Source: Falsihalocynthiibacter arcticus
GTDB taxonomy: Bacteria; Pseudomonadota; Alphaproteobacteria; Rhodobacterales; Rhodobacteraceae
Reading direction: 5' to 3'
Assembly (NCBI RefSeq): GCF_000812665.2
Contig: NZ_CP014327.1
Location: 372,001 to 436,000 of the forward strand
DNA: 64,000 bases
A program made the position numbers and the translations under genes. The notes under the pieces were generated by a model. It was given only the letters and a program-made list of their open reading frames with translations, was not told where the DNA came from and made no database searches. Numbering within the stretch: position 1 is the first letter of the stretch; the number at the start of each line of letters is the position of its first letter. This document shows, piece by piece, positions 9,041-18,060 of the stretch.

Positions 9041-10013
9041 ATCAAGAAAGCCCTTCGAGCTTTCATGTTGATGACGAAAAGGGGTATAAGCGCCACGGAC
9101 AAGCCGTCTCTGCGCCTCGACACTCTGGCAGCTGCAAACGGGTTTGCACATGAAAACGCCCACGACGCTTTGGCAGATGTGTAAGCCACTATTTACATGT
9201 CACGGTTAATACGAGACCAAGCGTCTGCAGTTTGGAATTCTTTGATGCCTCTGGTGGACAAGGGTGTGGTAACGGCGGCGCTGACATCAGGTGTGCAAGT
9301 GCATCGTAGAATATCACATGGGCGGCCCGTCGTTGCGCGCTGTTGTCGGCTGCGGACACGACCCAAAGGGCCCAACCATGCAGGCTGTGTTCGATCTCCA
9401 TTGCGCCCCGGCTGAGGTTTTGAACTTGAGCGAGGACGACCTAGCCGAGGAGACGAAAGGACCCAACCGGGCGCTGCGCACGGTTTACGCGAATAGGATA
9501 CCTGCTTTGGTTGATCTGGGACTTGCACCAGACTTGGAAACCGCTACCGACCTGCCATTGACTGAGATCGTCCGCCGGGCCGCTGTAATGTCCGCTGACG
9601 GTCACTTTGCGGTGCGGGTGGGCATGGCAATGGCGCAGCGCTACCCGCCCTTCGAGCCCGCCCAGGTGGTCGAGAGCCGGATGTATGCGGGCTTCCCTAA
9701 CCGCGCTGACGAAAGCCGAATGCAGGCCTTTCACGCGGCTGGTTGGGATGATCGAGCAGAGATAGCTGAAACCATAGAGGATGACCGATATCGGGAACTA
9801 GCGCGGCGGCGTGTATTTATGTACGCGCCAGAGGCTATACCCACTGCGCAACGCGACCAGTTGCAAACCTGGCTGGAGAATAGGCAACATGGGCGTGAAG
9901 GTATCGAAGCCGGGCGTACAATCTCTGAGGCGATTGAGGAATTGAATAAGGATACAACCGCCTACGAAGCAAGAGAAATTAAGGCCATCCGATCCTGGTT
10001 GCAGGAATTTTAA
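9041..10013 (+). pseudogene. Decayed exonuclease I (SbcB/ExoI) gene, 5' part missing
   Basis: Remnant of the 3'-5' single-strand DNA exonuclease ExoI. In one frame 9095-9180 gives TDKPSLRLDTLAAANGFAHE followed by NAHDALADV, which matches the ANG...NAHDA-ADVEATI block of ExoI. A TAA at 9182-9184 sits where the conserved Glu codon is expected. The same frame continues with ATIYMSRLIRDQASAVWNSL. Around 9290-9300 the homology moves to another frame and runs to the stop at 10013, including VVGCGHDPKGPTMQAVFDL and the C-terminal MYAGFPNRADE...HAAGWDDRAEIAE block. The N-terminal exonuclease domain with the DEDD residues is absent. One nonsense change, one frameshift and a lost 5' end mark a dead gene. 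The hsdM promoter side abuts the missing end. Confidence 0.8.
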
Positions 10014-10039
10014 GAATGACTGCGGTCAGGGAAACCCAG

Positions 10040-10187
10040 AGCGGGGCGCTACGGTGCACCGATCTTTTTTGTAACTTGTAACCGTAACTTAGTTCAGAAG
10101 GTTTCAGAAAAGCAAAAAGGCGGGGCACCGTAGCGCCCCGCTGGGTAGGGTTGCCTGGTTTGGGCCTAATGTTACGTTACAAGTTAC
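10040..10187. repeat. Interlocked inverted repeats with GTAAC iterons (candidate replication origin)
   Basis: Two nested repeat pairs lie beyond the 3' end of the primase gene. Pair A is an 18-base perfect inverted repeat, 10040-10057 and 10125-10142. Pair B has three GTAAC pentamers at 10071-10088 and three GTTAC pentamers (the complement) at 10171-10187, with 12 bases of perfect inverted identity. The order A-B-A'-B' is interlocked, so both hairpins cannot form independently. Short iterons beside a primase-helicase gene resemble origins of satellite phages and islands. Terminator or attenuator roles are alternatives. Confidence 0.5.
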
Positions 10188-10196
10188 ACTGGGCGG

Positions 10197-12490
10197 TCAA
10201 AATGGCGGCTCGTCGCCACTCCCTGCATTGAATTGGCTGATGACCACAATGCCACCGTCAATCCGCTGAGCGATGTACTCTATCTTGCGTTCTTCGATGC
10301 TGCCGCGCGCGAACCCTTTGCGCTGGGCTTTCTCGCGCTTGCCTAGGTCGTGCATGCGATGGGTGCCATAGTCCCACCCTAGCCCAGCCATGACCGCCTT
10401 GATCCGCCGAGTATCCATCGTCGACATGCGGGCGGTGTCGGTACCAAGCAATAGCTTGACGCTGTCCATAGACACCCGCCCCTTCTTTCCACCAAACGCA
10501 TCTTCCAAAACATCTGCATAGGCATCTTCGACCATACGCTGACCCTGCACCTCAGCAGCGGCAGTCCACAGTTTCGGAGACAGCGTGATTGAATCACCCG
10601 CCGCGTCGCGGACAACAGCCTCAGCCCACAACTGGTCAACATCAGCCGCGAAACGCGCGAGATCGATTTTCCTCACCGTCACCGGCCAGATACGACGATT
10701 ACCAGTCAAGTCACGTAGATAGGCGATTTCATTCGTAGTGCCCAAAATGATGCAATGACGGCGAAATTCAGCTGCGTTGCGAGCATAAGCGGGACGGAAC
10801 ATGTCTACCGCGGTGCTCAGGAATTTCTTCAAGCTCTGGCTCGTCGTCTTGTTCATACCGTCCAGTTCCTGACATTCAACAATCCACGCGCGAGACATCA
10901 TTTCTGCTTTGGTTTTGTCGTCGCTCTTTAAATCCAGACTACCGCAGAACCATTCATCGCGGATGGAGAGAAGCTGCGCGATTTGGGATTTTCCCGCCCC
11001 CTGCGCGCCTTCTAGAACCAGCATCGTGTCGAACTTAACACCCGGTTGCTTGATACGGCGCACACCTGCAATCAGCAACTTGCTACCAAACTCGGTGTTC
11101 AGCTCATTGTCGTTCGCACCGCAGTATTGGGCCAACCATTTATCGATGCGCGGCGTACTATCCCAAACTAGGCCATCAAGGTAGTCAATCACTGGGTGAT
11201 ATTTCTGCTCGTGCGCGATAGACAGCAGTTCGCGTTTAATAACGGCAGGCGTTGCCTTGAAAGACAAGTCGCGAGCGAACGCACTGGAAAGGATTTCAAC
11301 GATATCGTTTAGGTCGCGCCCATCCAATCCATAACCGCAGAACTCGTCCGTTTGAGTGAAGGTGTTGCGTTGTGCATCCACCTCCAGCGCCGCCAGCGCA
11401 AAGCGAACATTCTGCGGATCATTCCGGATCGGCTGTCCATCATCGCAGGCAGGCCAGCCACCTGTGCGCGCCTCAATCACTGCCATCGCACGCACAACTT
11501 GACGGTGCGCGTAGGTAAGTGAGTTAGGGCTTTCCAGCACATGGGCGCTGATGCCTACATCCGGCGACATGATAATTGACAGCACATGCCCCGGCTTCAT
11601 TCCGCGAAATAGCATCCACATCGTAGCAGCGAATACCAGTTCGGAACGCGATGCGTAGTTCTTACCGGGCGGGTTATCGCCCGACATGATCGCCTCAACC
11701 CAATAAGGGTGTGACGGCAAAAATTCTGCAAGATTTTCCGGAAGTGGGAGTGGTGTAATCTCGACGGTAGGCACAGCCAAGCCAGTGGAATTCCCGGCCG
11801 GCTTGATAGCACTTTTGGGCACCTTCACACGGAAATCTCCAACCGCATATGACCGAGGCGGCTTAGTCAGTTCCATCGGTTCAAAATGCCATGCCAGTGC
11901 CGGCTCGCGACCAGATTTACGCTTCTTGTCGTTCAGCCAGTTCATTGTCCACGGCAGACGGAGCAAACGATCCGCGTTATGCGTTCCCGGTCCACCTTGA
12001 AGAATAAACAACAAAGCCCTGTTCAAGACTTCGGCTTGCTCAACTTCCAGCGGCTCGTCTAACTTCCAAACCGCCTGGCACCCCCACCAGTGAACCACAT
12101 CGCCGTAGGCAGAGGTATTCCTTTAGGGCGCTTCTTCTCATCGTGCAGGACACTTAATACAATATCCTTCTGTTCGGTTTCCTCGCCGGGATAATCTTTG
12201 AAGTCGAGATCAACATGCAGGAAACGCGCGGTGGACAGATTTTCCTTCTTACGTTTGCCCGATAAAAACTCAGCATTAGGTAAGAAGTACATGTTGCGCT
12301 GCACATTATCTGAGTTGCCGGATTCAACAAAGGCCATGGCTTTCACTTCGTTTTGGGGTGCAAAATTCTGCGCATTCGGCTTAACGTTGCCTTGGCTAGC
12401 CATAGATTCGAGATGCATGGGCGCGTTCGAGGTCAGCCAGCGCAGGAACTCTATTGCCCGGGACGGGCTTGGCTTCAATTTATTCGCCAT
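10197..12490 (-). pseudogene. Primase-polymerase/VapE-like ATPase fusion, split by a one-base frameshift
   Basis: Replication protein of an island or satellite phage. It reads as two frames: 12490-12059 (start ATG with MANKLKPSPS) and about 12085-10197. The first part has the primase-polymerase core (FLHVDLDFKDYPG) and ends PTAMWFTGGG. The second starts CQAVWKLDEPL, the expected continuation, and carries a VirE/VapE-type P-loop ATPase: GAQGAGKS Walker A, WIVECQELDGM Walker B, GTTNEIAYL sensor. The join falls in a run of five G (minus strand, about 12081-12085); one more G would restore a single protein of about 760 residues. It could be a real mutation, a programmed shift or an assembly error. 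The start overlaps the alpA-like stop. Confidence 0.75.
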
Positions 12491-12698
12491 CAGTGAAATC
12501 CCCACAGCTACGAGCCTCCAGCCATTCGTCAATAATCGCGCGGCGGTAGAACACACGCGCGCCGATCTTCAGGTAGGCTGGGCTTTTCAAATTGGAGCGG
12601 CGCTTATCGAAAAATGAAGCGCTCATGTGGGTGTATTCGGCGACCTGAGCGGTCGTCAAAAGATCGAGTTTTTTAGATTCAGCCATTGTAATCTCCAT
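12480..12698 (-). CDS. AlpA-family / excisionase-like DNA-binding protein
   Basis: 72-residue winged-helix MerR-type protein: LLTTAQVAEYTHMSASFFDK forms the helix-turn-helix and the YLKIGARVFYRRAIIDEWL tail is the usual wing of AlpA or excisionase proteins. Such proteins regulate or direct excision of P4-like elements. Its stop overlaps the primase start (ATGGCGAATAA), so the two form a coupled unit. It heads the replication module. Confidence 0.85.
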   Translation of the reverse strand: MEITMAESKKLDLLTTAQVAEYTHMSASFFDKRRSNLKSPAYLKIGARVFYRRAIIDEWLEARSCGDFTDGE

Positions 12699-13223
12699 AC
12701 TGAACCGAGCCCGCTACATTTGCAGCAGGTTGGCTTGTGGAAGACTACGGCGTGGGGTTTGCGTTCCATTAAGGGACCACTACACGTTAATTGGTCCCGC
12801 CGTCCTACTACCGGCCTTTCACCGGCCCTGCGTTTGTCGTTTACGCTCTTGGGGCATATTTCTTGTAGGCAGAAGCACCTTATCAAACTGCCAGCCATTT
12901 TCAATCCCATAATTAGGGTCGTGCAAGACCGTCCAAAACAATCAAACCCGATCCAATGCGCGCGTATGCGTGACGCAATATCTCGAAGATCAGGGGTTAT
13001 ACACTTAAGGGTTGGTCTTTAATTGGGAACCGTACGCGTGGATTTCGTCGGAGAGGCCACCCGTCCCACTGCATGCTATCAATGGGGTGTGGCTCGCAGT
13101 GTTTCCCGGGTTAAGAGAAAAATGCGGCTTACGAACGGGTTTGGACCGATGGGACTTGGCCGGTGCCAGCGTCTACACCTGTCGAGGCTGAAATGGCGCC
13201 ATTTCAAATCCTAGTTGCATACC
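12699..13223. other. Intergenic region upstream of the primase module
   Basis: No convincing gene on either strand; reading frames lack ribosome sites and family resemblance. It should carry the promoter of the minus-strand alpA-primase unit near its left end. I see no tRNA or clear repeat array. Confidence 0.4.
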
Positions 13224-13250
13224 GAAAAAGCCGACCCAGAAGGATCGGCT
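13224..13250 (-). terminator. Rho-independent terminator for the 13,273-13,891 gene pair
   Basis: Read on the minus strand: AGCCGATCC, loop TTCTG, GGTCGGCT, then a T-run. It lies 23 bases after the stop of the 133-codon gene. Confidence 0.8.
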
Positions 13251-13272
13251 CTAACTAAATGCCCTGAAGTAT

Positions 13273-13647
13273 TCATGCAGCAAGTAATCGATGCCGTTCG
13301 GTGATTTCACGTACGGCTGTTATAAAGCCGCCTAGGTGATTGTGGCCTTGCTTCCACCAGAATGGACTCCCATCGCTTCTGTGTCGCAGCTCGAAACCAA
13401 GCTGCGACAAACGTGGGCTGCCAATGATATCGTGCGCCGGTGAAGCAAGAAGGTACTGTCCGTTGGGCTTCGTACTCAAGCCTCCAATCTTACCGAGATC
13501 ACAGTGGTAAAGCATCAGTTGCACCTTACCGGCTTTGACTTCATAGACGCTCGTCATTTGGTAGGTTTCGAACACGCTGCGTGCCCTTGGGCTTATTCCC
13601 TGAACGAGCGCCACGACACCGTGGAGAAGGTTTTGTGTATCAGTCAT
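13273..13647 (-). CDS. Hypothetical island protein
   Basis: 124 residues from the chosen ATG at 13647, which has AGGAGG seven bases upstream. A longer frame starting further upstream lacks such a site. No membrane segment, signal or known motif. The start overlaps the stop of the upstream HTH gene by eight bases, so the two are coupled, and a terminator follows. Function unknown; the neighbour suggests an island regulatory or excision unit. Confidence 0.65.
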   Translation of the reverse strand: MTDTQNLLHGVVALVQGISPRARSVFETYQMTSVYEVKAGKVQLMLYHCDLGKIGGLSTKPNGQYLLASPAHDIIGSPRLSQLGFELRHRSDGSPFWWKQGHNHLGGFITAVREITERHRLLAA

Positions 13648-13891
13648 CTGAGCCTCCTTTTGGATCGCATTCATGATCGATAAGCCACCGGTTTACGGCG
13701 TCAACGTGATAGAGAATTTTGCCACGTATACGCAGGAACTTCGAGCCATAGACATAGATTCGCCCTTTCGCAAAGTATGATGTGCTGAACCCAGTGAAGG
13801 CTGCAATTTCTTTGGTCGCCAGAAGACTTCTGGCGTGCGTGATATTGTTCACGTCCAAAAGATTGGCGTGCGATATGTTTTTCTTTTTCAT
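13640..13891 (-). CDS. Excisionase/AlpA-like helix-turn-helix protein
   Basis: 83 residues. LLATKEIAAFTGFSTSYFAK is a helix-turn-helix and KFLRIRGKILYHVDAVNRWL is the wing typical of excisionase-family proteins. It is the second such protein in the island, 0.9 kb from the first but with different sequence, so two mobile units may be merged here. Upstream (13892-13925) is AT-rich and may hold its promoter. Confidence 0.8.
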   Translation of the reverse strand: MKKKNISHANLLDVNNITHARSLLATKEIAAFTGFSTSYFAKGRIYVYGSKFLRIRGKILYHVDAVNRWLIDHECDPKGGSDD

Positions 13892-14310
13892 TGATTTCGA
13901 CTTTCGAGATCACGCGAAAAATCGCGCTTAACTAACGTTTAGGCCTGAGTTGGCGAATGTTATGTGTTAATAGATCTCGGGCGGACAGTGCCGCATATGG
14001 GGGCCAGAACGGATTATCCCCAACCATTTTGCGGCCTTGCACCGCGCCACGGATTATCAGTCCGCTTTAGTTTTTCCTTCTTATGGGTTTACCTATTTCC
14101 TATTTCCAATTTGAGGTCAAGAAATGTTTGTATGTATTCCAACGCGATCCAAAACCATCTAGCTCACGCGTAGCCGTGCAAAACAGGTTAGTTGTGGCCC
14201 TCTGCACAAATGTACCCGACTAGCATAATCGTCCTAACAGGAACTGCGCGATAAACGAACCGCGAGGACACGCAATGGCTCATCGCATTACTGCATGCTA
14301 GACAGCATAC
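13892..14310. other. Intergenic region between divergent island genes
   Basis: Lies between the minus-strand HTH gene and the plus-strand GIY-YIG-like gene, so it must hold both promoters. I see no gene, tRNA or strong hairpin in it. Confidence 0.4.
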
Positions 14311-15012
14311 ATGAGTAGTAGAAACGAAGACCTGAATCACTTTTATGAATTGATGGATGCCTTGGAGCATGGACTGGGAGGCAAACGCACCTTGGCTCAG
14401 TGTCATGGGCGCCTACCGTGGCCAGAACGCGGCGTCTATTTTTTCTTTGAGGCTGGTGAAGAACGCGCGACTTCCGGGCCGCGCGTAGTCCGTGTTGGAA
14501 CGCATGCGCTAAAGACTGGCTCGAAAACCAAACTATGGAATCGACTATCGCAGCATCGAGGTTCAGCACGATCTGGCGGAGGTAATCATCGTGGCTCAAT
14601 CTTTCGGCTAATCGTCGGCACCGCCTTAATGGAGCGGGATGGCCATGCCTCAGCAAGTTGGGACGATAGGCAGTCCACGGCTCCGCGGGAGGTGCGCGCG
14701 GCCGAACACCCTTTTGAACAAACTGTGAGTACTACGATCGGTTCAATGCAATTTTTATGGCTTCCTGTGAATGACGAGGCAGGTCCCAAAAGCGCGCGTG
14801 GAATCATAGAGCGAGGTTCAATCGCTCTACTAAGTAACTGGGAGAAAGCGGCAATAGATCCACCGTCGAAGAATTGGCTGGGGCATCACTGCAACCGGGA
14901 CCGCGTGCGTACTTCTGGTTTATGGAACCAAAATCACGTCAACGAAGAATACGATCACTGGTTCCTTAGTGACCTGGAACAGTTCGTCAAACAAGCGGGA
15001 GCTAACACGTGA
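14311..15012 (+). CDS. GIY-YIG-nuclease-like protein of a two-gene unit
   Basis: 233 residues. Residues 40-83 resemble a divergent GIY-YIG nuclease core: RGVYFFFEAGE (GIY position), then VVRVGTHALK (YIG position, here RVG), then KLWNRLSQHRG with the conserved Arg and His. A Glu within RGIIERGSIALLSN (about residue 167) may be the metal ligand. The variant RVG in place of YIG makes activity uncertain. Its stop overlaps the next gene's start (GTGA), so the two proteins are made together. No ribosome site is obvious at the ATG. Known GIY-YIG roles include restriction and homing; here a defence role is inferred from the setting. Confidence 0.6.
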   Translation: MSSRNEDLNHFYELMDALEHGLGGKRTLAQCHGRLPWPERGVYFFFEAGEERATSGPRVVRVGTHALKTGSKTKLWNRLSQHRGSARSGGGNHRGSIFRLIVGTALMERDGHASASWDDRQSTAPREVRAAEHPFEQTVSTTIGSMQFLWLPVNDEAGPKSARGIIERGSIALLSNWEKAAIDPPSKNWLGHHCNRDRVRTSGLWNQNHVNEEYDHWFLSDLEQFVKQAGANT

Positions 15013-15668
15013 TTGTCGTCATTCAATGTGCGGGATCGAAGCGGCTGGATGCCGGAACATTTGAGAGCCCTGATGGCAGATTTGTCGACTTTGTTGCTAA
15101 TCCTGAGGATGCTCCAAAAGATGAGCGATTTTACGCGAGACCTGATGATTCTTGCCCGGACGGCGGCTCATGGCGAGACCGGCTTGTAGCTTACAATCTG
15201 GACCCGCAGGATAATCCACTGAGATTTATCCGATCCTGTGAACTGTACACGCCACCCATCTATGCTCGGCTTTCTAGAGAAGTCGATCACTCACAGTTGT
15301 ACATACTGTCGGCCGGTTGGGGTTTACTTGCAGCCGATTTCCTTACTCCAGCCTACGACATCACATTTTCCGCTCAAGCGCCCAGGTTCAAAAGGCGACG
15401 CAAAAGGGATAACTTTAGAGACCTTTCCATGCTTCCTGATCGAGCTGCTGGGCCAGTGCATTTCTTTGGAAGCAAGGACTATGTCCCTCTATTTGCGAAG
15501 CTGACGGCCCAGTTTAGCGGACCGCGAATTGTTTATTACAATAGTGCAGTTCCACCTAACTTTCAGGGCTGTAGTGCGGTGCGATTCAACACCACGCGCC
15601 GCACCAACTGGCATTACAGCTGCGCTGCCGCATTTCTCGAAGGCGACCTCGAAAACCCATATGTGTGA
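15009..15668 (+). CDS. DUF6884/YaaA-like protein coupled to the GIY-YIG-like gene
   Basis: 219 residues, GTG start overlapping the previous stop by four bases. The layout fits the DUF6884/YaaA-like fold: N-terminal IVVIQCAGSKRL (strand plus CxxSK loop), central ELYTPPIYARL, and LYILSAGWGLLAADFLTPAY, the ILSA-GLL-P-Y signature. It then continues with basic KRRRKRDNF. YaaA-type proteins bind DNA or limit iron-dependent damage, and DUF6884 domains occur near nucleic-acid modification genes. A joint role with the upstream nuclease-like protein is inference. The family call is from motif memory only. Confidence 0.6.
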   Translation: MIVVIQCAGSKRLDAGTFESPDGRFVDFVANPEDAPKDERFYARPDDSCPDGGSWRDRLVAYNLDPQDNPLRFIRSCELYTPPIYARLSREVDHSQLYILSAGWGLLAADFLTPAYDITFSAQAPRFKRRRKRDNFRDLSMLPDRAAGPVHFFGSKDYVPLFAKLTAQFSGPRIVYYNSAVPPNFQGCSAVRFNTTRRTNWHYSCAAAFLEGDLENPYV

Positions 15669-15826
15669 TTTTCTGGAGAATTGGAGCAACAAGAGAAATA
15701 GGGACAAAAATTACACATGTTCACAGCCACCCGCGCGCCCGCTTACCTGGCAGGTATAAAACCCGCCAATTTGAAGGGGCCGCTAGGGTTTAGTGGGGTT
15801 GGCACGGCCGCTGGCAATGTTGTGCC

Positions 15827-16882
15827 TAAAGCGTCGAGCTTAAATATTGAATCGATAGGATTCCGTTGAGTTCAGTTTTGTGATTCACTCTGGTTGGGAG
15901 GATGGATCATGTCAGCAGCATTACCGATGGCGCTTCGGGCGCGGTTTCAAGAGTACATTGAGGAAGGGTTGAGCGGTCGTGCGGCGGCGGCGCGTTTGAA
16001 GGTTTCGGCGGCCACGGGCGTTCGCTGGCTTCGCAGAATCCGTGAGCGAGGCAATGCCACACCGGATGTCCAAGGGCGACCAAAAGGACACGGAAAGCTC
16101 GCGCTCCACCGTGAGTTTCTTGTAGAGTTGGTCGCGCAGGATGGTGACATCACACTGCCAGAACTGGCCGGAGCGCTGAAGGCCGCCACGGGTGTTGTTG
16201 CCCATTCTGCATCTATCGGACGGTTCCTGCGCAAACTTGGTTACACGTACAAAAAAAGTCACTGGTGGCCACCGAGCGGCTCCGCGCCCATGTGAAGCTG
16301 CGTCGTCGGGACTGGTTCCGGTACCGTATTCCGGCAATGCAAGCGCATCCTGAACGGCTCGTCTTCATAGACGAGACGTCAGTAAAAACCAATCTGACCC
16401 GACTACGTGGGCGCAGTCTATGCGGAAAGCGTCTGGAAATGGACGCACCGTTTGGGGCGTGGGGCACTCAGACGTTCATTGCAGGCCTGACGCAAGATAA
16501 CCTGATTGCACCATGGGTCATCAAGGGGGCGATGGATGGTGAGGCGTTTGAAGTCTACGTCCGCAATGTCCTTGCCCCGGAACTGCGACCAGGCACTGTC
16601 GTCATTTGCGACAACCTTGCCACCCATTACAACAAGGCGGCTGCAGAAGCCTTGCGGGAAGTCGGGTGCTGGTTCCTCTACCTGCCGCCGTACTCACCCG
16701 ATCTCAACCCCATTGAAATGGCCTTCTCAAAACTCAAAGCCCACCTTCGAAGGATCGGAGCCAGAACATTTGACCAGATGTTCGATGCCCTCGCCAAAAT
16801 TTGCAATCTCTTCACGCCAGACGAATGCTGGAACTTCTTTTGTGAGGCGGGATACGGATCAAGTTAAAAGCTCGATGCTTTA
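15827..16882 (+). mobile_element. IS630-family insertion sequence
   Basis: One transposase gene in two overlapping frames, flanked by inverted ends: TAAAGCGTCGAGCTTAA at the left and TAAAGCATCGAGCTTTTAA (complement) at the right. The outermost TA pairs (15827-15828 and 16881-16882) are the expected TA target duplication of IS630. The right end abuts a dif-like site. Confidence 0.85.
15909..16867 (+). CDS. IS630 transposase (two frames, -1 shift at A7)
   Basis: DDE transposase. The first frame starts at ATG 15909 (GGGAGGA upstream) and encodes the helix-turn-helix part, ending GYTYKK. The catalytic part is in the -1 frame: FIDETSVKTN (first Asp), VVICDNLATHYN (second Asp), DLNPIEMAFSKLK (Glu). 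The frames join at seven A residues (16251-16257), a classic slippery run and known in this family; the shifted product reads YKKSLVATERLRA. A lost A in an eight-A run would give the same picture. Confidence 0.88.
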
Positions 16883-16910
16883 ATTAACATAACTGCGCTT
16901 ATGCATTCAC
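16882..16910. other. dif-like XerCD site 1
   Basis: Two arms around six bases: AATTAACATAA, CTGCGC, TTATGCATTCAC. The left arm is the complement of TTATGTTAATT, the XerD-arm consensus of proteobacterial dif sites. It directly follows the IS630 right end. Confidence 0.5.
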
Positions 16911-16939
16911 TTAGCATAAGGACGCTTATCAATTCCCAA
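16911..16939. other. dif-like XerCD site 2
   Basis: CTTAGCATAA, GGACGC, TTATCAATTCCC; same layout and same apparent orientation as site 1, directly adjacent. It lies downstream of the HEPN gene, so a role as that gene's promoter operator is unlikely. Confidence 0.5.
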
Positions 16940-16994
16940 AGCCTTGGTAGACATTGCTATCCAACTGGAAAGCCCACGAACATAATGTGCTCAC

Positions 16995-18047
16995 TTAAAC
17001 TTGCAGCAATGTCTCCATTGCTTCCTTACGTGGTTGATCCGCTAATTCCACAAAGACTTCAGGCGGAATAGACGTGACCATTTCACTTGCATTTCGTATG
17101 CCGAGCGGAGAAAATCCAAAGGGAGCGAGCACCGCTGTAAGTTTTTTGACCCTGCCGCTGGGTGCCTTGCCCCAATACTTGGTGATTTCCCTTTCAATCG
17201 TACTTCTGTCGGACATCCCGAACGAGATAGCTCGTAAGGCAAACTTTTCGATGTCTGTTTTCAAAAGAACCTCACGATCTAACGATGCAATCACCCGATG
17301 TGAAACGGAAATAAGCGAGGAAAGTTCTTTGAGGCTTGGTGATTTACGATCAAGATAGCCATTCAGCGCACGGTTGATGTCCAAGTGCGAATGCTCTCTG
17401 TAAAAAAGATCTGCGCTAGAAACCAGAATCTGCTGCGTTTCCTCCGAGATTGTATCTTTCGCAGATCCGTGTACGTGACGGTTCCGCCAAGATAGGAATA
17501 GGTGCATCGACGCTTTGTAGGCATCACATACGCCACCGTATGTTGATATTAGTGCATCCAGACGGGTTTTAAGAGATGGTCGCTTGCGCTTTCCAAAGTG
17601 GGCGTGTTGAAATTTACGAAATTGGCTCTCAATCTCTTCCATCCCCAGTTTTTCTAGGTCAAGCTGAGCAACGAAGCGATCGATGTCTTTTTGCGAGAAT
17701 TGCGTGGCATCACTACGATCAATTTGAAACTCTCCAGACAATAGACTTCTCAGCTCCGTAAGCTGAACTGGAGAAGGATCGCTAGATATATTTCGCAGGT
17801 AAGTATCAACCGCATCGACGACAAATACCATTGCGGAGTCAGTTGCAAAACCTTTGGCAAGATCGGCAGAAGAATTGAGGTTCTTTGGATTCCAGCCGAC
17901 TGCTAGATCGTGCGGCTTGGTCGCGACTCCGGATCTCACACCTTCAAGGCCAACCATAATCGTATTAAGACGAAAATTAGCATATCCCGCACGATCTCGA
18001 AAAACTTTTGCTGCGCGGGTACGTTGAATAAAAAGTTCTTGATCCAT
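16995..18047 (-). CDS. HEPN-motif protein (putative ribonuclease effector)
   Basis: 350 residues from ATG 18047 (an upstream in-frame start would lie inside the tRNA-like element). Mostly helical. Residues 186-194, SWRNRHVHG, contain the HEPN catalytic signature R-x4-H (R188, H193) inside a long helix pair (ALISTYGGVCDAYKASMHLFL before it). HEPN proteins are RNA-cleaving effectors in toxin-antitoxin and abortive-infection systems, several of them cutting tRNA. The C-terminal 150 residues are unrecognised. It begins 13 bases after a tRNA-like element on the same strand and is framed by dif-like sites, so element and gene look like one module. HEPN assignment is by motif; substrate is inference. 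Confidence 0.65.
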   Translation of the reverse strand: MDQELFIQRTRAAKVFRDRAGYANFRLNTIMVGLEGVRSGVATKPHDLAVGWNPKNLNSSADLAKGFATDSAMVFVVDAVDTYLRNISSDPSPVQLTELRSLLSGEFQIDRSDATQFSQKDIDRFVAQLDLEKLGMEEIESQFRKFQHAHFGKRKRPSLKTRLDALISTYGGVCDAYKASMHLFLSWRNRHVHGSAKDTISEETQQILVSSADLFYREHSHLDINRALNGYLDRKSPSLKELSSLISVSHRVIASLDREVLLKTDIEKFALRAISFGMSDRSTIEREITKYWGKAPSGRVKKLTAVLAPFGFSPLGIRNASEMVTSIPPEVFVELADQPRKEAMETLLQV

Positions 18048-18060
18048 TGTTCTCTCTAGT

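Noticed and set aside
8905-9189. 94-codon minus-strand frame upstream of hsdM
   Set aside because: It is opposite the exonuclease I remnant, which explains the sequence better.
13955-13975. Possible fourth dif-like site (TTATGTGTTAAT)
   Set aside because: It lacks the ATAA arm and the CGC centre shared by the other three sites.
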